Of a DNA stretch of 64,000 bases, positions 47,608-56,695 are shown piece after piece. The DNA is taken from assembly GCA_018401965.1 (NCBI GenBank), contig JAGYJU010000016.1, positions 1 through 64,000 on the forward strand, in the 5' to 3' direction. This DNA comes from Roseicyclus sp. GTDB lineage: Bacteria; Pseudomonadota; Alphaproteobacteria; Rhodobacterales; Rhodobacteraceae. The number at the start of each line of letters is the position of its first letter. The first letter of the stretch is position 1. The notes beneath the pieces are model-generated. The model searched no databases and was not told the DNA's origin. It worked only from the letters and a program-made list of their open reading frames with translations. The position numbers and the translations under genes are program-made.

Positions 47608-47643
47608 CGCCGTGACCCCCGTCGCCGTCCATATCCTTGGGCC

Positions 47644-48135
47644 TTACTGCCCGCCCATGCGCAGCTCTTCTTGCCGGAAGGAAAAATTGTCGATGCTGCG
47701 GGTGATTTCGCGCACATCGCGCGGCGCGGGCCGACGAAAGCCGACCGCGCCATCCTTTTGCAGCACGACAAGCGCGAAACCGCGCGGGCGCAACGCGGTG
47801 CGGATGGCGGAATTGGCCGCGGGGTCGGTGTCGATGATGATCACGACATCGCGTTCGATCAACGGTTCGGGCCGGGCCGCCAACAGCTGCATCTGTTCGA
47901 TGAAGCGCGGATCATTGGGCGTGTCGGCGAACACGATCACCGGGCGCGCGATCCATTTGAATTCTTCGATCGTCAGGCCAACGGCGTCGCGCGGGGCCAT
48001 CGGGTCGGTCGCGTCAGGTGCCTCGGCCGCGGATTGCCCGGCCACGATGACATCATCGGTTTGCGCCACGGCGGCGCCCACGATGACGAAAGGTGCCAAT
48101 AGCGCACCGACAAGAGCTAGAAAAATCAGTCGCAT
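47644..48135 (-). CDS. DUF4174 exported protein
   Basis: 163 residues. Signal peptide [23 protein letters not shown], an Asp/Ala-rich linker, then a DUF4174 thioredoxin-like region ([46 protein letters not shown]). No CxxC is present. Function unknown. Inserted on the opposite strand between pccA and the mutase. Confidence 0.85.
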   Translation of the reverse strand: MRLIFLALVGALLAPFVIVGAAVAQTDDVIVAGQSAAEAPDATDPMAPRDAVGLTIEEFKWIARPVIVFADTPNDPRFIEQMQLLAARPEPLIERDVVIIIDTDPAANSAIRTALRPRGFALVVLQKDGAVGFRRPAPRDVREITRSIDNFSFRQEELRMGGQ

Positions 48136-48297
48136 GCTTCCTCCGTTCCGATTGGATATAGGCACGGTGACGGGGAAAGCGAAGGCTTTTGGCAACATGT
48201 GCGGACACGCCGCTGCGGCCAATGGCTGGACCACCGCAATCACGGCGGCGGCGGCATCTGCCCCGCGCCCGACCGACCACGCGAAAAGGATCACCCG

Positions 48298-50433
48298 ATG
48301 ACGGCAAAGACGCTTCAGGATTGGCGCAAGCTGGCGGAACAGGAACTCCGCGGCCGCGACCCCGACACGCTGGCTTGGGACACGCTGGAAGGCATCCGCG
48401 TCAAACCGATCTACACCGCCGAAGACACCGCCGGGCTGGCGCATATGGACAGCCTGCCGGGCATGGCGCCCTTCACCCGCGGCGTGAAGGCCACGATGTA
48501 TGCGGGTCGCCCCTGGACGATCCGGCAATATGCGGGGTTTTCCACCGCCGAGGAAAGCAACGCCTTTTACCGCAAGGCCCTGGCGGCGGGCCAACAGGGG
48601 GTGTCCGTCGCCTTCGACCTTGCCACCCATCGCGGCTATGACAGCGACCACCCAAGGGTCGAGGGCGACGTGGGCAAGGCGGGCGTCGCCATCGACAGCG
48701 TCGAGGACATGAAGATCCTGTTCGATGGCATCCCGCTGGACAAGGTGTCGGTCTCGATGACGATGAACGGCGCGGTGATCCCGATCCTGGCCAATTTCAT
48801 CGTCACCGGCGAGGAACAGGGGCATGACCGGTCGGTGTTGTCTGGAACGATCCAGAACGACATCCTCAAAGAATTCATGGTCCGCAACACCTATATCTAC
48901 CCGCCCGAGCCGAGCATGCGGATCATTTCCGACATCATCGCCTATACCTCGGACAACATGCCGAAATTCAACTCGATCTCGATCTCTGGCTATCACATGC
49001 AAGAGGCGGGGGCGAACCTGGTGCAGGAACTGGCCTATACCTTGGCCGACGGGCGCGAATATGTCCGCGCCGCGACGGCGGCCGGCATGGATGTGGATAA
49101 ATTTGCCGGGCGCCTGTCGTTCTTTTTCGCCATCGGCATGAATTTCTTCATGGAAATCGCGAAACTACGTGCCGCGCGCACGCTGTGGCACCGGGTGATG
49201 ACGGAATTTGGCGCGCAAGATGAACGCTCCAAGATGCTGCGCACCCATTGCCAGACCTCGGGCGTCAGCCTGCAGGAACAAGACCCTTACAACAACGTCA
49301 TCCGCACCGCCTACGAGGCGATGAGCGCGGTTCTGGGCGGCACGCAATCGCTGCACACCAATGCGCTGGACGAGGCCATCGCGCTGCCCACCGAATTCAG
49401 CGCCCGCATCGCGCGCAACACCCAGCTGATCTTGCAGGAAGAAACCGGGGTGACGCGCGTGGTCGATCCCTTGGCGGGGTCCTATTACATCGAAAGCCTG
49501 ACCAATGACCTGATCGAACAGGCCTGGGCCTTGATGCAAGAGGTCGAGGAGATGGGCGGCATGACCAAGGCGGTCGCCACCGGCATGCCCAAGCTGCGCA
49601 TCGAGGAATCGGCGGCGCGGCGCCAGGCGATGATCGACCGTGGGCAAGATGTGATCGTGGGCGTCAACAAGTACCGCAAGGAAACCGAAGACCCGATCGA
49701 CATCCTTGATATCGACAACATGAAGGTGCGCGACAGCCAGATCGCGCGGCTGCACCAGGTGCGCGCCGCCCGCGACGAAGCCGCCTGCCAGGCTGCCTTG
49801 GCAGAGATGGAACGCCGCGCGCGCGACGGCGGCAATCTGCTGGAGGCGGCAGTTGCGGCAGCACGCGCACGGGCATCGGTGGGGGAAATCAGCATGGCGA
49901 TGGAAAAGGTGTTTGGCCGCCACCGGGCCGAGGTCAAGACATTGGCCGGTGTCTACGGCGCGGCCTATGACGGCGACGCGGGCTTTGCTGCCATTCAGGC
50001 GGATGTCGAAGCCTTTGCCGAGGAAGAAGGCCGGCGGCCCCGGATGCTGGTGGTCAAGATGGGCCAGGATGGCCATGATCGCGGCGCCAAGGTGATCGCC
50101 ACGGCCTTTGCCGATATCGGGTTTGACGTCGATGTCGGCCCCCTGTTCCAGACCCCCGCAGAGGCGGCGCAGGATGCCATCGACAACGATGTGCATGTCA
50201 TCGGCATTTCCAGCCAGGCGGCGGGCCACAAGACGCTGGCCCCGAAACTGATCGAGGCGCTGAACGCGGCCGGGGCGGGCGATATCCTGGTGATCTGTGG
50301 CGGCGTGATCCCGCAGCAGGATTACGACTTCCTGAAACAGGCGGGCGTCAAGGCGATCTTTGGGCCGGGCACCAACATCCCCGATGCTGCGCGCGATATC
50401 CTCGCGCTGATCCGGACGACACGACGCGCCTGA
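48298..50433 (+). CDS. Methylmalonyl-CoA mutase
   Basis: 711 residues, single-chain enzyme with both domains. The substrate barrel has [40 protein letters not shown] and [15 protein letters not shown]. The C-terminal B12 domain has the cobalt-ligand motif [15 protein letters not shown] and [15 protein letters not shown]. It converts (R)-methylmalonyl-CoA to succinyl-CoA, completing the propionate route started by PccAB. No epimerase gene is in the window. Confidence 0.97.
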   Translation: MTAKTLQDWRKLAEQELRGRDPDTLAWDTLEGIRVKPIYTAEDTAGLAHMDSLPGMAPFTRGVKATMYAGRPWTIRQYAGFSTAEESNAFYRKALAAGQQGVSVAFDLATHRGYDSDHPRVEGDVGKAGVAIDSVEDMKILFDGIPLDKVSVSMTMNGAVIPILANFIVTGEEQGHDRSVLSGTIQNDILKEFMVRNTYIYPPEPSMRIISDIIAYTSDNMPKFNSISISGYHMQEAGANLVQELAYTLADGREYVRAATAAGMDVDKFAGRLSFFFAIGMNFFMEIAKLRAARTLWHRVMTEFGAQDERSKMLRTHCQTSGVSLQEQDPYNNVIRTAYEAMSAVLGGTQSLHTNALDEAIALPTEFSARIARNTQLILQEETGVTRVVDPLAGSYYIESLTNDLIEQAWALMQEVEEMGGMTKAVATGMPKLRIEESAARRQAMIDRGQDVIVGVNKYRKETEDPIDILDIDNMKVRDSQIARLHQVRAARDEAACQAALAEMERRARDGGNLLEAAVAAARARASVGEISMAMEKVFGRHRAEVKTLAGVYGAAYDGDAGFAAIQADVEAFAEEEGRRPRMLVVKMGQDGHDRGAKVIATAFADIGFDVDVGPLFQTPAEAAQDAIDNDVHVIGISSQAAGHKTLAPKLIEALNAAGAGDILVICGGVIPQQDYDFLKQAGVKAIFGPGTNIPDAARDILALIRTTRRA

Positions 50434-50541
50434 TATGGGCGCTGTCGCGGGGCAAGCTTGCGGAATTCCGGCTTTCCCCGCGGCCGCCCCTTGCCCTGTC
50501 CGCACGGCTGTCGCATCTAGAGCGCACCAAAGGAAGAGATC

Positions 50542-51627
50542 ATGGCCCTGCCGGTTCGCCAGCAACTGACCTATTGGGGCCTCGCCACGGCGGGGGTCCT
50601 GGGCGTGCTATGGGCGCTTGGCGACGTGATCTTGCCGTTCCTCGTGGGCGGCGCCATCGCCTATTTCCTCGACCCGGTCGCCGACCGCCTGGAAAAGATG
50701 GGGTTCAGCCGGGTCTTGGCCACGGTGATCATCTTCGTCTTCCTGCTGGCGCTGGTGATCGTGTCGCTGTTGGTGATCATCCCGCTGTTGATCCAGCAAA
50801 CCAATGATTTGATCGAATCCGCACCAGACCTGTTTACCCAGTTGCGCAGCTGGCTGACCGAACAATTCCCGCAGGTGATGGCAGAGGGATCGCCACTGCG
50901 GCAATCGCTGGGGGCGATTGGCGAAACGATCCAGTCGCGCGGCGGCGCCCTTCTACAACAGGCGCTGAGTTCGGCGATCGGCGTGGTGAACGTGCTGGTG
51001 TTTCTGGTCGTTGTGCCGGTTGTGGCCTTCTACATGCTGCTGGACTGGGACCGGTTGGTGTCCAAGATCGACGATCTGCTGCCGCGCGACTATGCCGAGA
51101 CGATCCGCATCCTGGCCGCCCAGATCGACCGCACGCTGGCCAGTTTCATCCGTGGCCAAGGCACGGTCTGCCTGATCCTGGGAACATTCTACGCCGTGGC
51201 GCTGATGATCGTGGGGCTGCAATTCGGGCTGGTCGTGGGGCTTTTGGCGGGGCTCTTGACCTTTATCCCCTATGTCGGCGCGCTGGTGGGCGGCGCGCTG
51301 TCGGTCGGGCTGGCGCTGTTCCAGTTCTGGGGCGACTGGTGGTCGATCGTGGCCGTGGCGGTGATCTTTCAGGTAGGCCAGATCGCCGAGGGCAATGTCC
51401 TGACCCCCAAATTGGTGGGCAGTTCGGTGGGGCTTCACCCCGTCTGGCTGATCTTTGCGCTTTCGGCCTTTGGCACGCTGTTCGGGTTTGCCGGACTGCT
51501 CGTGGCGGTTCCTGTCGCGGCTGCGATCGGGGTCTTGGTGCGCTTCATGATCGACCAATACAAGGACGGGCGGCTGTACCAGGGGCTGAGCGCGCGCAGC
51601 CGAACGGATACCGAGGACGAGGCGTAA
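50542..51627 (+). CDS. AI-2E/PerM-family transporter
   Basis: 361 residues, about eight membrane helices: an N-terminal pair (ILPFLVGGAIAYFLDPVADRLEKMG), an amphipathic middle region, and a C-terminal half with GLLTFIPYVGALVGGALSVG and GLHPVWLIFALSAFGTLFGFAG. PerM family; substrate unknown. Stop overlaps the hda start (TAATG). Confidence 0.93.
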   Translation: MALPVRQQLTYWGLATAGVLGVLWALGDVILPFLVGGAIAYFLDPVADRLEKMGFSRVLATVIIFVFLLALVIVSLLVIIPLLIQQTNDLIESAPDLFTQLRSWLTEQFPQVMAEGSPLRQSLGAIGETIQSRGGALLQQALSSAIGVVNVLVFLVVVPVVAFYMLLDWDRLVSKIDDLLPRDYAETIRILAAQIDRTLASFIRGQGTVCLILGTFYAVALMIVGLQFGLVVGLLAGLLTFIPYVGALVGGALSVGLALFQFWGDWWSIVAVAVIFQVGQIAEGNVLTPKLVGSSVGLHPVWLIFALSAFGTLFGFAGLLVAVPVAAAIGVLVRFMIDQYKDGRLYQGLSARSRTDTEDEA

Positions 51628-52304
51628 TGGCCGAACAACTTGTGCTCGAGCTGCCGTTTCGGGCGGCGATGGGGCGCGCGGATTTCTTTGTTTCAGGGGC
51701 GAATGCCACCGCCGTGGCGGGCATCGACACATGGCGCGATTGGCCCGGGGCCAAGATCTTGCTGATCGGCCCTGCGGGGGCGGGCAAGACGCATCTCGCC
51801 CATGTCTTCGCGGCACAAACGGACGCAGGGATTGTCGATGCCGCCACCCTGCCCGGCCATGACCCCGCCGCCCTGGCCGATGGGCCCGCGCTGGTTGTCG
51901 AAGACGCAGACCGAATCGCGGGCGATGCCAGGGCCGAAGAGGCGCTGTTTCACCTCCACAACGCCGCCGCAGGGCGTGGCACCGCCCTTTTGATCACGGC
52001 GGCCAGCGCGCCCCAGCATTGGGGACTGTGCCTGCCCGACCTGCAAAGCCGGATGCAGCAGGCCGGGCAATTGACCCTGACCGCCCCGGATGATGCGCTG
52101 ATCGGCGCGGTTCTGGTCAAGCTGGCCGCAGATCGGCAAATGGCGCTGACGCCCGCGCTATTGGCCTATATCCTGCCGCGCATCGACCGGTCGCTGGGCT
52201 TTGTTCAGGGCTTCGTCACCGCGCTGGACGCAGAGGCCCTAGCGGCGCATCAAAAGCCCGGCTTGCGGCACGTGAAAGCGGTGTTGGACCGCTTGGCGAA
52301 CTAG
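51627..52304 (+). CDS. hda: DnaA-related regulatory ATPase HdaA
   Basis: 225 residues. N-terminal clamp-binding-like LVLELPF, Walker A LIGPAGAGKTHLAHVFA, Walker B-like ALVVEDADRI, then a AAA+ lid. No DnaA DNA-binding domain IV. With the beta clamp it promotes hydrolysis of DnaA-ATP to limit replication initiation. In relatives hda is usually followed by ppk; here 4.3 kb of foreign DNA intervenes. Confidence 0.92.
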   Translation: MAEQLVLELPFRAAMGRADFFVSGANATAVAGIDTWRDWPGAKILLIGPAGAGKTHLAHVFAAQTDAGIVDAATLPGHDPAALADGPALVVEDADRIAGDARAEEALFHLHNAAAGRGTALLITAASAPQHWGLCLPDLQSRMQQAGQLTLTAPDDALIGAVLVKLAADRQMALTPALLAYILPRIDRSLGFVQGFVTALDAEALAAHQKPGLRHVKAVLDRLAN

Positions 52305-52357
52305 GCCGAACACGCCCCTCGACGGCGCGCCGCAGGCACCGCAAAATAGATCAACGC

Positions 52358-52403
52358 GTTTTGGTACCGTGTACCGTAGGTTCGAATCCTACCACCCCAG
52401 CCA
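52358..52403 (+). other. 3' half of tRNA-Gln(UUG): element attachment site
   Basis: Starts in the anticodon stem/loop (TTTTGGT, anticodon TTG at 52361-52363), then stem ACCGT, variable loop GTACC, T arm GTAGG-TTCGAAT-CCTAC, acceptor strand CACCCCA, G and encoded CCA. The matching 5' half (TGGGGTG...) is absent upstream. This is the pattern left by a tRNA-targeting integrase crossing over at the anticodon loop. Confidence 0.88.
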
Positions 52404-52410
52404 GTTTTTC

Positions 52411-52432
52411 TTCAACATGTTCAACATGTTGA
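52411..52432. repeat. Tandem AACATGTT dyads beside the att site
   Basis: TTCAACATG occurs twice in tandem, followed by TTGA, creating two adjacent 8-base palindromes AACATGTT eight bases after the tRNA end. A possible integrase/Xis arm site or repressor operator. Confidence 0.55.
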
Positions 52433-52607
52433 TGTGCGCCTAACCGATCGGACCTCAGTGCATTCCTCGCCGGTTTACAGCTGGTTTACAAACTGCGCCC
52501 GGACCTCGCCGGTAGGAGCAGCCTCGAATCCGGCAACGGGCCCGTCGACGATTGCCCTTTTCCGCGGAGGGCTGTACCCTTAGGGGGAATATGGAGCGGT
52601 GAGCCGG

Positions 52608-52841
52608 ATGCCCTGTACGCACAAACCTTATGATCACGACAACCAGGATGATCGTCGGCGGGCGGTCGCAGGCGCGATCGCGAGCAACCGGGCCGAGGGG
52701 TTGGAGCCGGACGCCGAAAGCCTCGCGGACCTCGAGGAGTACGTCGTGGGGGCGATCGACCTCGCGGAGGTCAGGGCGCGCGCTGCGGCCAGGTACTTCG
52801 GACAGGAGGCAACCTGCTCCGCTTCTCCCGATTTTAACTGA
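52608..52841 (+). CDS. VbhA-type Fic antitoxin
   Basis: 77 residues. The inhibitory helix motif S-x-x-x-E-G is present in AIASNRAEGLEPDAES, followed by LADLEEYVVGAIDLAEVR, as in class I Fic antitoxins. In the VbhA/VbhT model the Glu enters the Fic ATP site and blocks AMPylation. Immediately upstream of, and not overlapping, the Fic gene. ATG 52608 is used; GTG 52599 is possible. Confidence 0.85.
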   Translation: MPCTHKPYDHDNQDDRRRAVAGAIASNRAEGLEPDAESLADLEEYVVGAIDLAEVRARAAARYFGQEATCSASPDFN

Positions 52842-52846
52842 CACCC

Positions 52847-53446
52847 GTGAAATACGACGGCGGCGACAAGTACGTTGATCCAGAAACGGGCGTTCTGCGA
52901 AATCGGCACGGCATCCGGACGCAGGAGGCCCTTGACCGGGCTGAGGTCCTGTTTGTCATCTCAGCCATTGCCGAGAACACGGCGGCCCCGCTGGAAGAGC
53001 CGGACTCTGGCCCGGACTTCGCATACCTGAAACGACTCCATAAGCGGCTGTTCGGGGAGATGTACGACTGGGCCGGCGAGGTTCGGGACGTCGACATCTC
53101 CAAGGGGGCAACGAGGTTCGCAAACTTCCGCTTTATCGAAGCGGAAGGGGAGCGGTTGACGGCCGAAATGGCGGACAAAAACTGGTTTTCGGGTCTGTCT
53201 CACGAGGAATTTGCGGAGCAGGCCGCATACTATTTTGGGGAACTCAACACACTTCATCCTTTCCGGGAGGGGAACGGTCGCACGTTACGTGAGTACTTCC
53301 GATACCTCGCATATCGCGCCGGTCACACCATAGATTGGGGCGGCCTGGACCCGGAGGAGATGGTGCGCGCCTCCATCCATGCGCATAACGCTGATCATGG
53401 CCTCCTACGCGAAATCCTCCTCAAGCAGATGTCCTGCTGCCGCTAG
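52847..53446 (+). CDS. Fic-domain AMPylating toxin
   Basis: 199 residues, GTG start 5 bases after the antitoxin stop. The active-site motif is NTLHPFREGNGRTLREYF, matching HPFx(D/E)GNGRxxR, so AMP transfer is expected. YLKRLHKRLFGEMYDWAGEVR is the usual N-terminal block. A compact VbhT/FicT-like toxin without a secretion or BID domain. Targets in related toxins are DNA gyrase and topoisomerase IV (family knowledge). Confidence 0.9.
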   Translation: MKYDGGDKYVDPETGVLRNRHGIRTQEALDRAEVLFVISAIAENTAAPLEEPDSGPDFAYLKRLHKRLFGEMYDWAGEVRDVDISKGATRFANFRFIEAEGERLTAEMADKNWFSGLSHEEFAEQAAYYFGELNTLHPFREGNGRTLREYFRYLAYRAGHTIDWGGLDPEEMVRASIHAHNADHGLLREILLKQMSCCR

Positions 53447-53455
53447 GAGACGTTC

Positions 53456-54543
53456 TCAGTCGCCCCGCCTCTCATCAGCTCGCCGCACCTTCTCGAGGAT
53501 CCCGTCCGTCATCTCCGGGTCCAGCGCCGCGTACCGCTCCAGCATCGCGGCCGCGTGCTGGAGGCTCCACCCCATGTGCGACGCCAGCTCTCCGAGGTTG
53601 CAGCCGGCCCGGACCAGCCGGGTCACCGCGGTCCCCCGCGCGTCGTAGAGCCGGAGCTCCCTCCGGATCCCGAGCCGGTCCCGCCACTCAGAGACCAGCT
53701 GACCCAGCTTGTCCGGGTTGGAGAAGGGGCGCCCGGTCGCCCCCACGATCAGCCGCTCCTGGCCCGGCGGCAACGCCGCCACCATCTCCGCGAGGCGCGG
53801 GGTGACCGGAACGGACGCGTAGTTCCGGCCCCGGCTCTTCCGGGTCCGGATCAGGATCCGCCCGTGCGTGCCCGCGCGCGCCTCCAGGTGCGATCGCTCC
53901 AGCAGGTTGAGGTCTCCGGGCCGGTACCCGGTCTCCACCGCCGCGATCAGGATCCGGCCCACGTAGTCCGGCGCTCCGGCCACGAACGTGTCGATCTCCT
54001 CCCGGGTCCAGACCTTGTCCGCCCGGTTGGTGCGGACCCGCTTGCGGATCTTCAGCAGGTGATGCTCCCCGATCAGCCCCCGCTCATACCCGAAGGAGAC
54101 GATCCGCTGCATCGTCGCCATCATGTTGTCCCCGGTCCCGCCGGAGAACGTGTCGCGCCAGCGGAGCACCTCCGCCCGGATCCGCTTCTCCTCGAAGGCG
54201 GCGATCGGCGCGTCCCCGAACTCCGCCTCGATCCCCCGCTCGTGCATGACGTTCTTCCGATGATCGGCCCGGGTCCGGTCCCCCAGCTTCGCGAAATCGC
54301 TCGAGGTGAGGAACTCGTTGATCACCTCCTGGAACGTCCCCCGGACGTTGCGCACGGCCGACCGGTCCGCGCAGGCGGCCCGGTACGCGTCCACGTAGTC
54401 CAGGGAGTGCGGGCGGATCTCCATCGAGTTGTCCCAGAACCGGGGGCCGCCGCGCCAGGCGTAGTGGTACTCGCCAGCGCCCCGCTCGCGAGCCGCTTGC
54501 GGACCCGGTGGACCCCCTTGAGGTTGACCCGGACCCTAGCCAC
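53456..54543 (-). CDS. Tyrosine-type integrase (frameshifted near 5' end)
   Basis: About 362 residues joined. The N-terminus VNLKGVHRVRKRLASG is followed, after a missing base near 54476, by GEYHYAWRGGPRFWDNSMEI, a standard phage-integrase opening. Catalytic residues: Arg in AAVETGYRPGDLNLLE, Lys near TRKSRGRN, then RELRLYDARGTAVTRLVRAG and HMGWSLQHAAAMLERYAAL with the Tyr nucleophile. It probably moved the element. GTG start overlaps the small gene upstream by 8 bases. Confidence 0.85.
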
Positions 54544-54784
54544 GGCGGTCAAACCACGCGTCGACGGCCGGGCGGGCCCCGGTCGTCGGGTCCGGGCCGG
54601 GCCGGGTCTGAACCTGAATCCGCTCCCCCTCCACGGTCAGCCCGTAGATGGTCAGCCCGAGCTCCGTGGCGGTCCGGACGACGCGCTCGATCTCCGACTT
54701 GGTCGCGGTGCGGCGGTAGGCGCCGCGCTTCTTGGGGGCCGGACGGGGCGGCTCCCCCTCATGCAGCTTAAGGATCCTGGACAT
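54536..54784 (-). CDS. Small integrase-linked protein (possible excisionase/regulator)
   Basis: 82 residues: MSRILKLHEGEPPRPAPKKR, a basic tract (GAYRRTATKSEIERVVRTA) and a short beta-like end (GLTIYGLTVEGERIQVQTRP). It resembles small proteins that commonly sit directly before alphaproteobacterial phage integrases and overlap them; their role is unproven, perhaps directionality control. Overlaps the integrase start by 8 bases. Confidence 0.7.
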   Translation of the reverse strand: MSRILKLHEGEPPRPAPKKRGAYRRTATKSEIERVVRTATELGLTIYGLTVEGERIQVQTRPGPDPTTGARPAVDAWFDRRG

Positions 54785-54887
54785 GGGGCATCTTCCCGAT
54801 CTCGTGGAGAGGTCAGACGGGCCGACACGCCCCCCGCAAGGGGCGGCGCGGCGCGCCGAGAGGGCGGCGAAACGCCGACGAGCGCGG

Positions 54888-54953
54888 TTATTCCGCACCG
54901 GCGACGCGGGTCGCCCTCAAGAGATCGGGGGTCAGGGGGGTGTTGCGGGTCAT
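54888..54953 (-). CDS. Tiny ORF (21 residues) with strong ribosome site
   Basis: MTRNTPLTPDLLRATRVAGAE, preceded by GGAGGAGG seven bases before the ATG, the best ribosome site in the element. It lies about 100 bases upstream of the integrase pair on the same strand. It could be a leader peptide or a short regulatory protein. Confidence 0.45.
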   Translation of the reverse strand: MTRNTPLTPDLLRATRVAGAE

Positions 54954-55195
54954 GATCGGCCTCCTCCGCGGAGCGCCGACCCGGACCTGGAACGTCAGGT
55001 CAGGCGCGGGCGCGTCCGCTATCTGATTGACGTCTTCGCAAAACAGGTCTCCTTTGCGGATGTGGCCACCACGGCCGTGTCCGGTCCGCGCAAAGTGAGC
55101 GCAGGCTCCGTGGAATCAAGATGTGAAATTGAATTTCTATAATTCTCACTCTTGAACAGCGCCGCATGTTGCGTCGCCGCCACACGCGCCCAGTT
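54954..55195. other. Gap between the two integrase genes
   Basis: No gene seen. An AT-rich stretch (TGAAATTGAATTTCTATAATTCTC near 55127-55150) probably holds the minus-strand promoter of the tiny ORF, small protein and first integrase. Confidence 0.5.
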
Positions 55196-56298
55196 CTATT
55201 TTCGGAGCAGATCGTGCCAGGCGGGCAGCCCGCCCGCCGCCGCCTCCGGCTCCCGCTCCGCCCAGTAGGCGTGAACCCGAACGAAGTCCCGCATGCGGAC
55301 CTCGTAGCCGAATTCCTCCGGAACGTGCTGCGCGGCGTGCATCGAGTAGGGGGCGTTCAGGTCCAGCGGGTTCGGGAACACCCATCCGCTCCGGTCCCCC
55401 CGACCGAGCGCCCTCGCCCGGTCCAGGATCTCCATCATCCCGTCATGTAACGGCAGAACCACCTCCTGCGCCCCCTCCCTCTGCATCTTCGGGAAGCGCC
55501 AGGTGCGGCCGTCCAGATCCATCTGAGACCAGGTCGCCAGGCGGCACTCCTTCGGGTTCCGGAGGCTCAGGAGGGCGAACCGGACGTAGAGGAGCAGCGA
55601 GGGTCGTCGGCCGCTCCCCTCGAGATCGGCAAGGAACCGAGGCAGCTCGAGAGGAGCCGCCTCGTTCCGGGCGTCCCCTCGCTCGTGACCCGACGTCGCT
55701 TCGGGGGGCGCGCCGCCTCGGTTCGTGCCGGGTTGTCCGACCGGTGCCCGTCCGCGACCGCCTCATCGAGCAGATGTGACAGCCGGAGCCGGACCGCCTC
55801 CGCCGTGGAGGCGCTGCCGCGTGCGACCTCCAGGAGGGCGGTCCGGATCTCCTCCGCGCTCAGCTCCCGCACCGGACGGCGCCCGATCAGCGGGGTCAGG
55901 TGCCGCCGGATCAGCGCGTAATCCGCACGGGCCTCCCGGAGCCCGGTCCCGCTCGCGCGTCGGCGCCGGTAGAGGAGGAGGGACATCCGGGCGAGGGTCA
56001 TCGGGCGCTCCGTTGGCGCCGTTTTTCGCGGCGCGTCTCGGAGCGGGTTCCCCCCGGCCCGGGCGATCTCCCGGTTCCGGGCCGCTGCCCGGCGCGCCTG
56101 CGCCGGGGTCACCTTGCGGGCGGACCCGAGCCCGATGTCGCGCCGGCGACCGAGGATCGTGATCCGCTGGGTCCAGCTCTTCCCGCCGCCGGGCGAGACG
56201 GTGAGGAAGAGCCCATCCCGGTCATAGTACCGGCCCGGCCTCGTGACCCGGCGCACGAAGGCGAGGGTCAGAGGTTTGGTCGGGGTGTCATCAGTCAT
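55196..56298 (-). CDS. Second tyrosine recombinase, degenerate (frameshifted, C-terminus incomplete)
   Basis: About 367 residues joined. N-terminal LAFVRRVTRPGRYYDRDGLFLTV and KSWTQRITILGRRRDIGLG match the DUF4102-type integrase start. After PPKRRRVTS a base is lost near 55687; the correct frame continues with HERGDARNEAAPLELPRFLADL and VRFALLSLRNPKECRLATW (first catalytic Arg region replaced by Leu-Arg). The end (YEVRMRDFVRVHAYWAERE then LRK stop) lacks the final H-x-x-Tyr block. Probably inactive. Confidence 0.75.
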
Positions 56299-56695
56299 CC
56301 AGTCAGGTCCGCCAGGAAGGGCTCTGACCCCACAGGGCGACCCCACATTTCGCCCCCCGAACTGACCCCACAATCGTGGGGTCGGAAGCCGCGCCGAGCA
56401 CGCCAAGATCCGGATCGAAGCTCACCCATCAAACCGCTGATCTGGATTGTTTTTTTGAAACCGGACAAGCCAGAACGCGCCGGAGATCCCTGACCGGAAC
56501 GCGGCGAGAAAACAGATCGATCTTCGCGGTGATCATTTTTCACATTTCCACCAGCCACGAACATGGTTTACAGTTCACCCGTAACCCGTTGACGTTTAGC
56601 TCGGATTTTGAGTTCGGTTTACAATAATGTCCATGTTTTTCATGGGAAGTGGGTGCGTCATCTCACCGTCACATATCCGGATTACCTCCGCCATC
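56299..56695. other. Region between second recombinase and ppk; right edge of element
   Basis: No gene. Holds three GACCCCAC direct repeats, one with a perfect partner (56326-56383), an AT-rich stretch, and the ppk promoter. The element's right junction lies here but I cannot place it exactly. An in-frame upstream extension of ppk to 56627 looks non-coding. Confidence 0.55.
56326..56383. repeat. GACCCCAC direct repeats with palindromic copy
   Basis: GACCCCAC at 56326-56333, 56339-56346 and 56364-56371; the last is part of the perfect palindrome GACCCCACAATCGTGGGGTC (56364-56383). They lie 30-85 bases upstream of the second recombinase start, fitting an operator or recombinase arm sites. Confidence 0.75.

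Larger units (their letters stand above)
52358..56640. mobile_element. Small integrative element between hda and ppk
   Basis: Left boundary: a tRNA-Gln 3' half starting at the anticodon loop (52358-52403). Cargo: VbhA-like antitoxin and Fic toxin; then, on the minus strand, a tyrosine integrase with its small partner, a tiny ORF, and a second degenerate tyrosine recombinase. GACCCCAC repeats lie near the right end. The right boundary is uncertain (between about 56385 and 56690). The tRNA is not whole at either end, so integration was probably at a secondary site. Confidence 0.75.

Noticed and set aside
52358-52403. Complete tRNA gene
   Set aside because: The acceptor 5' strand, D arm and 5' anticodon stem are missing; only the 3' half is present.
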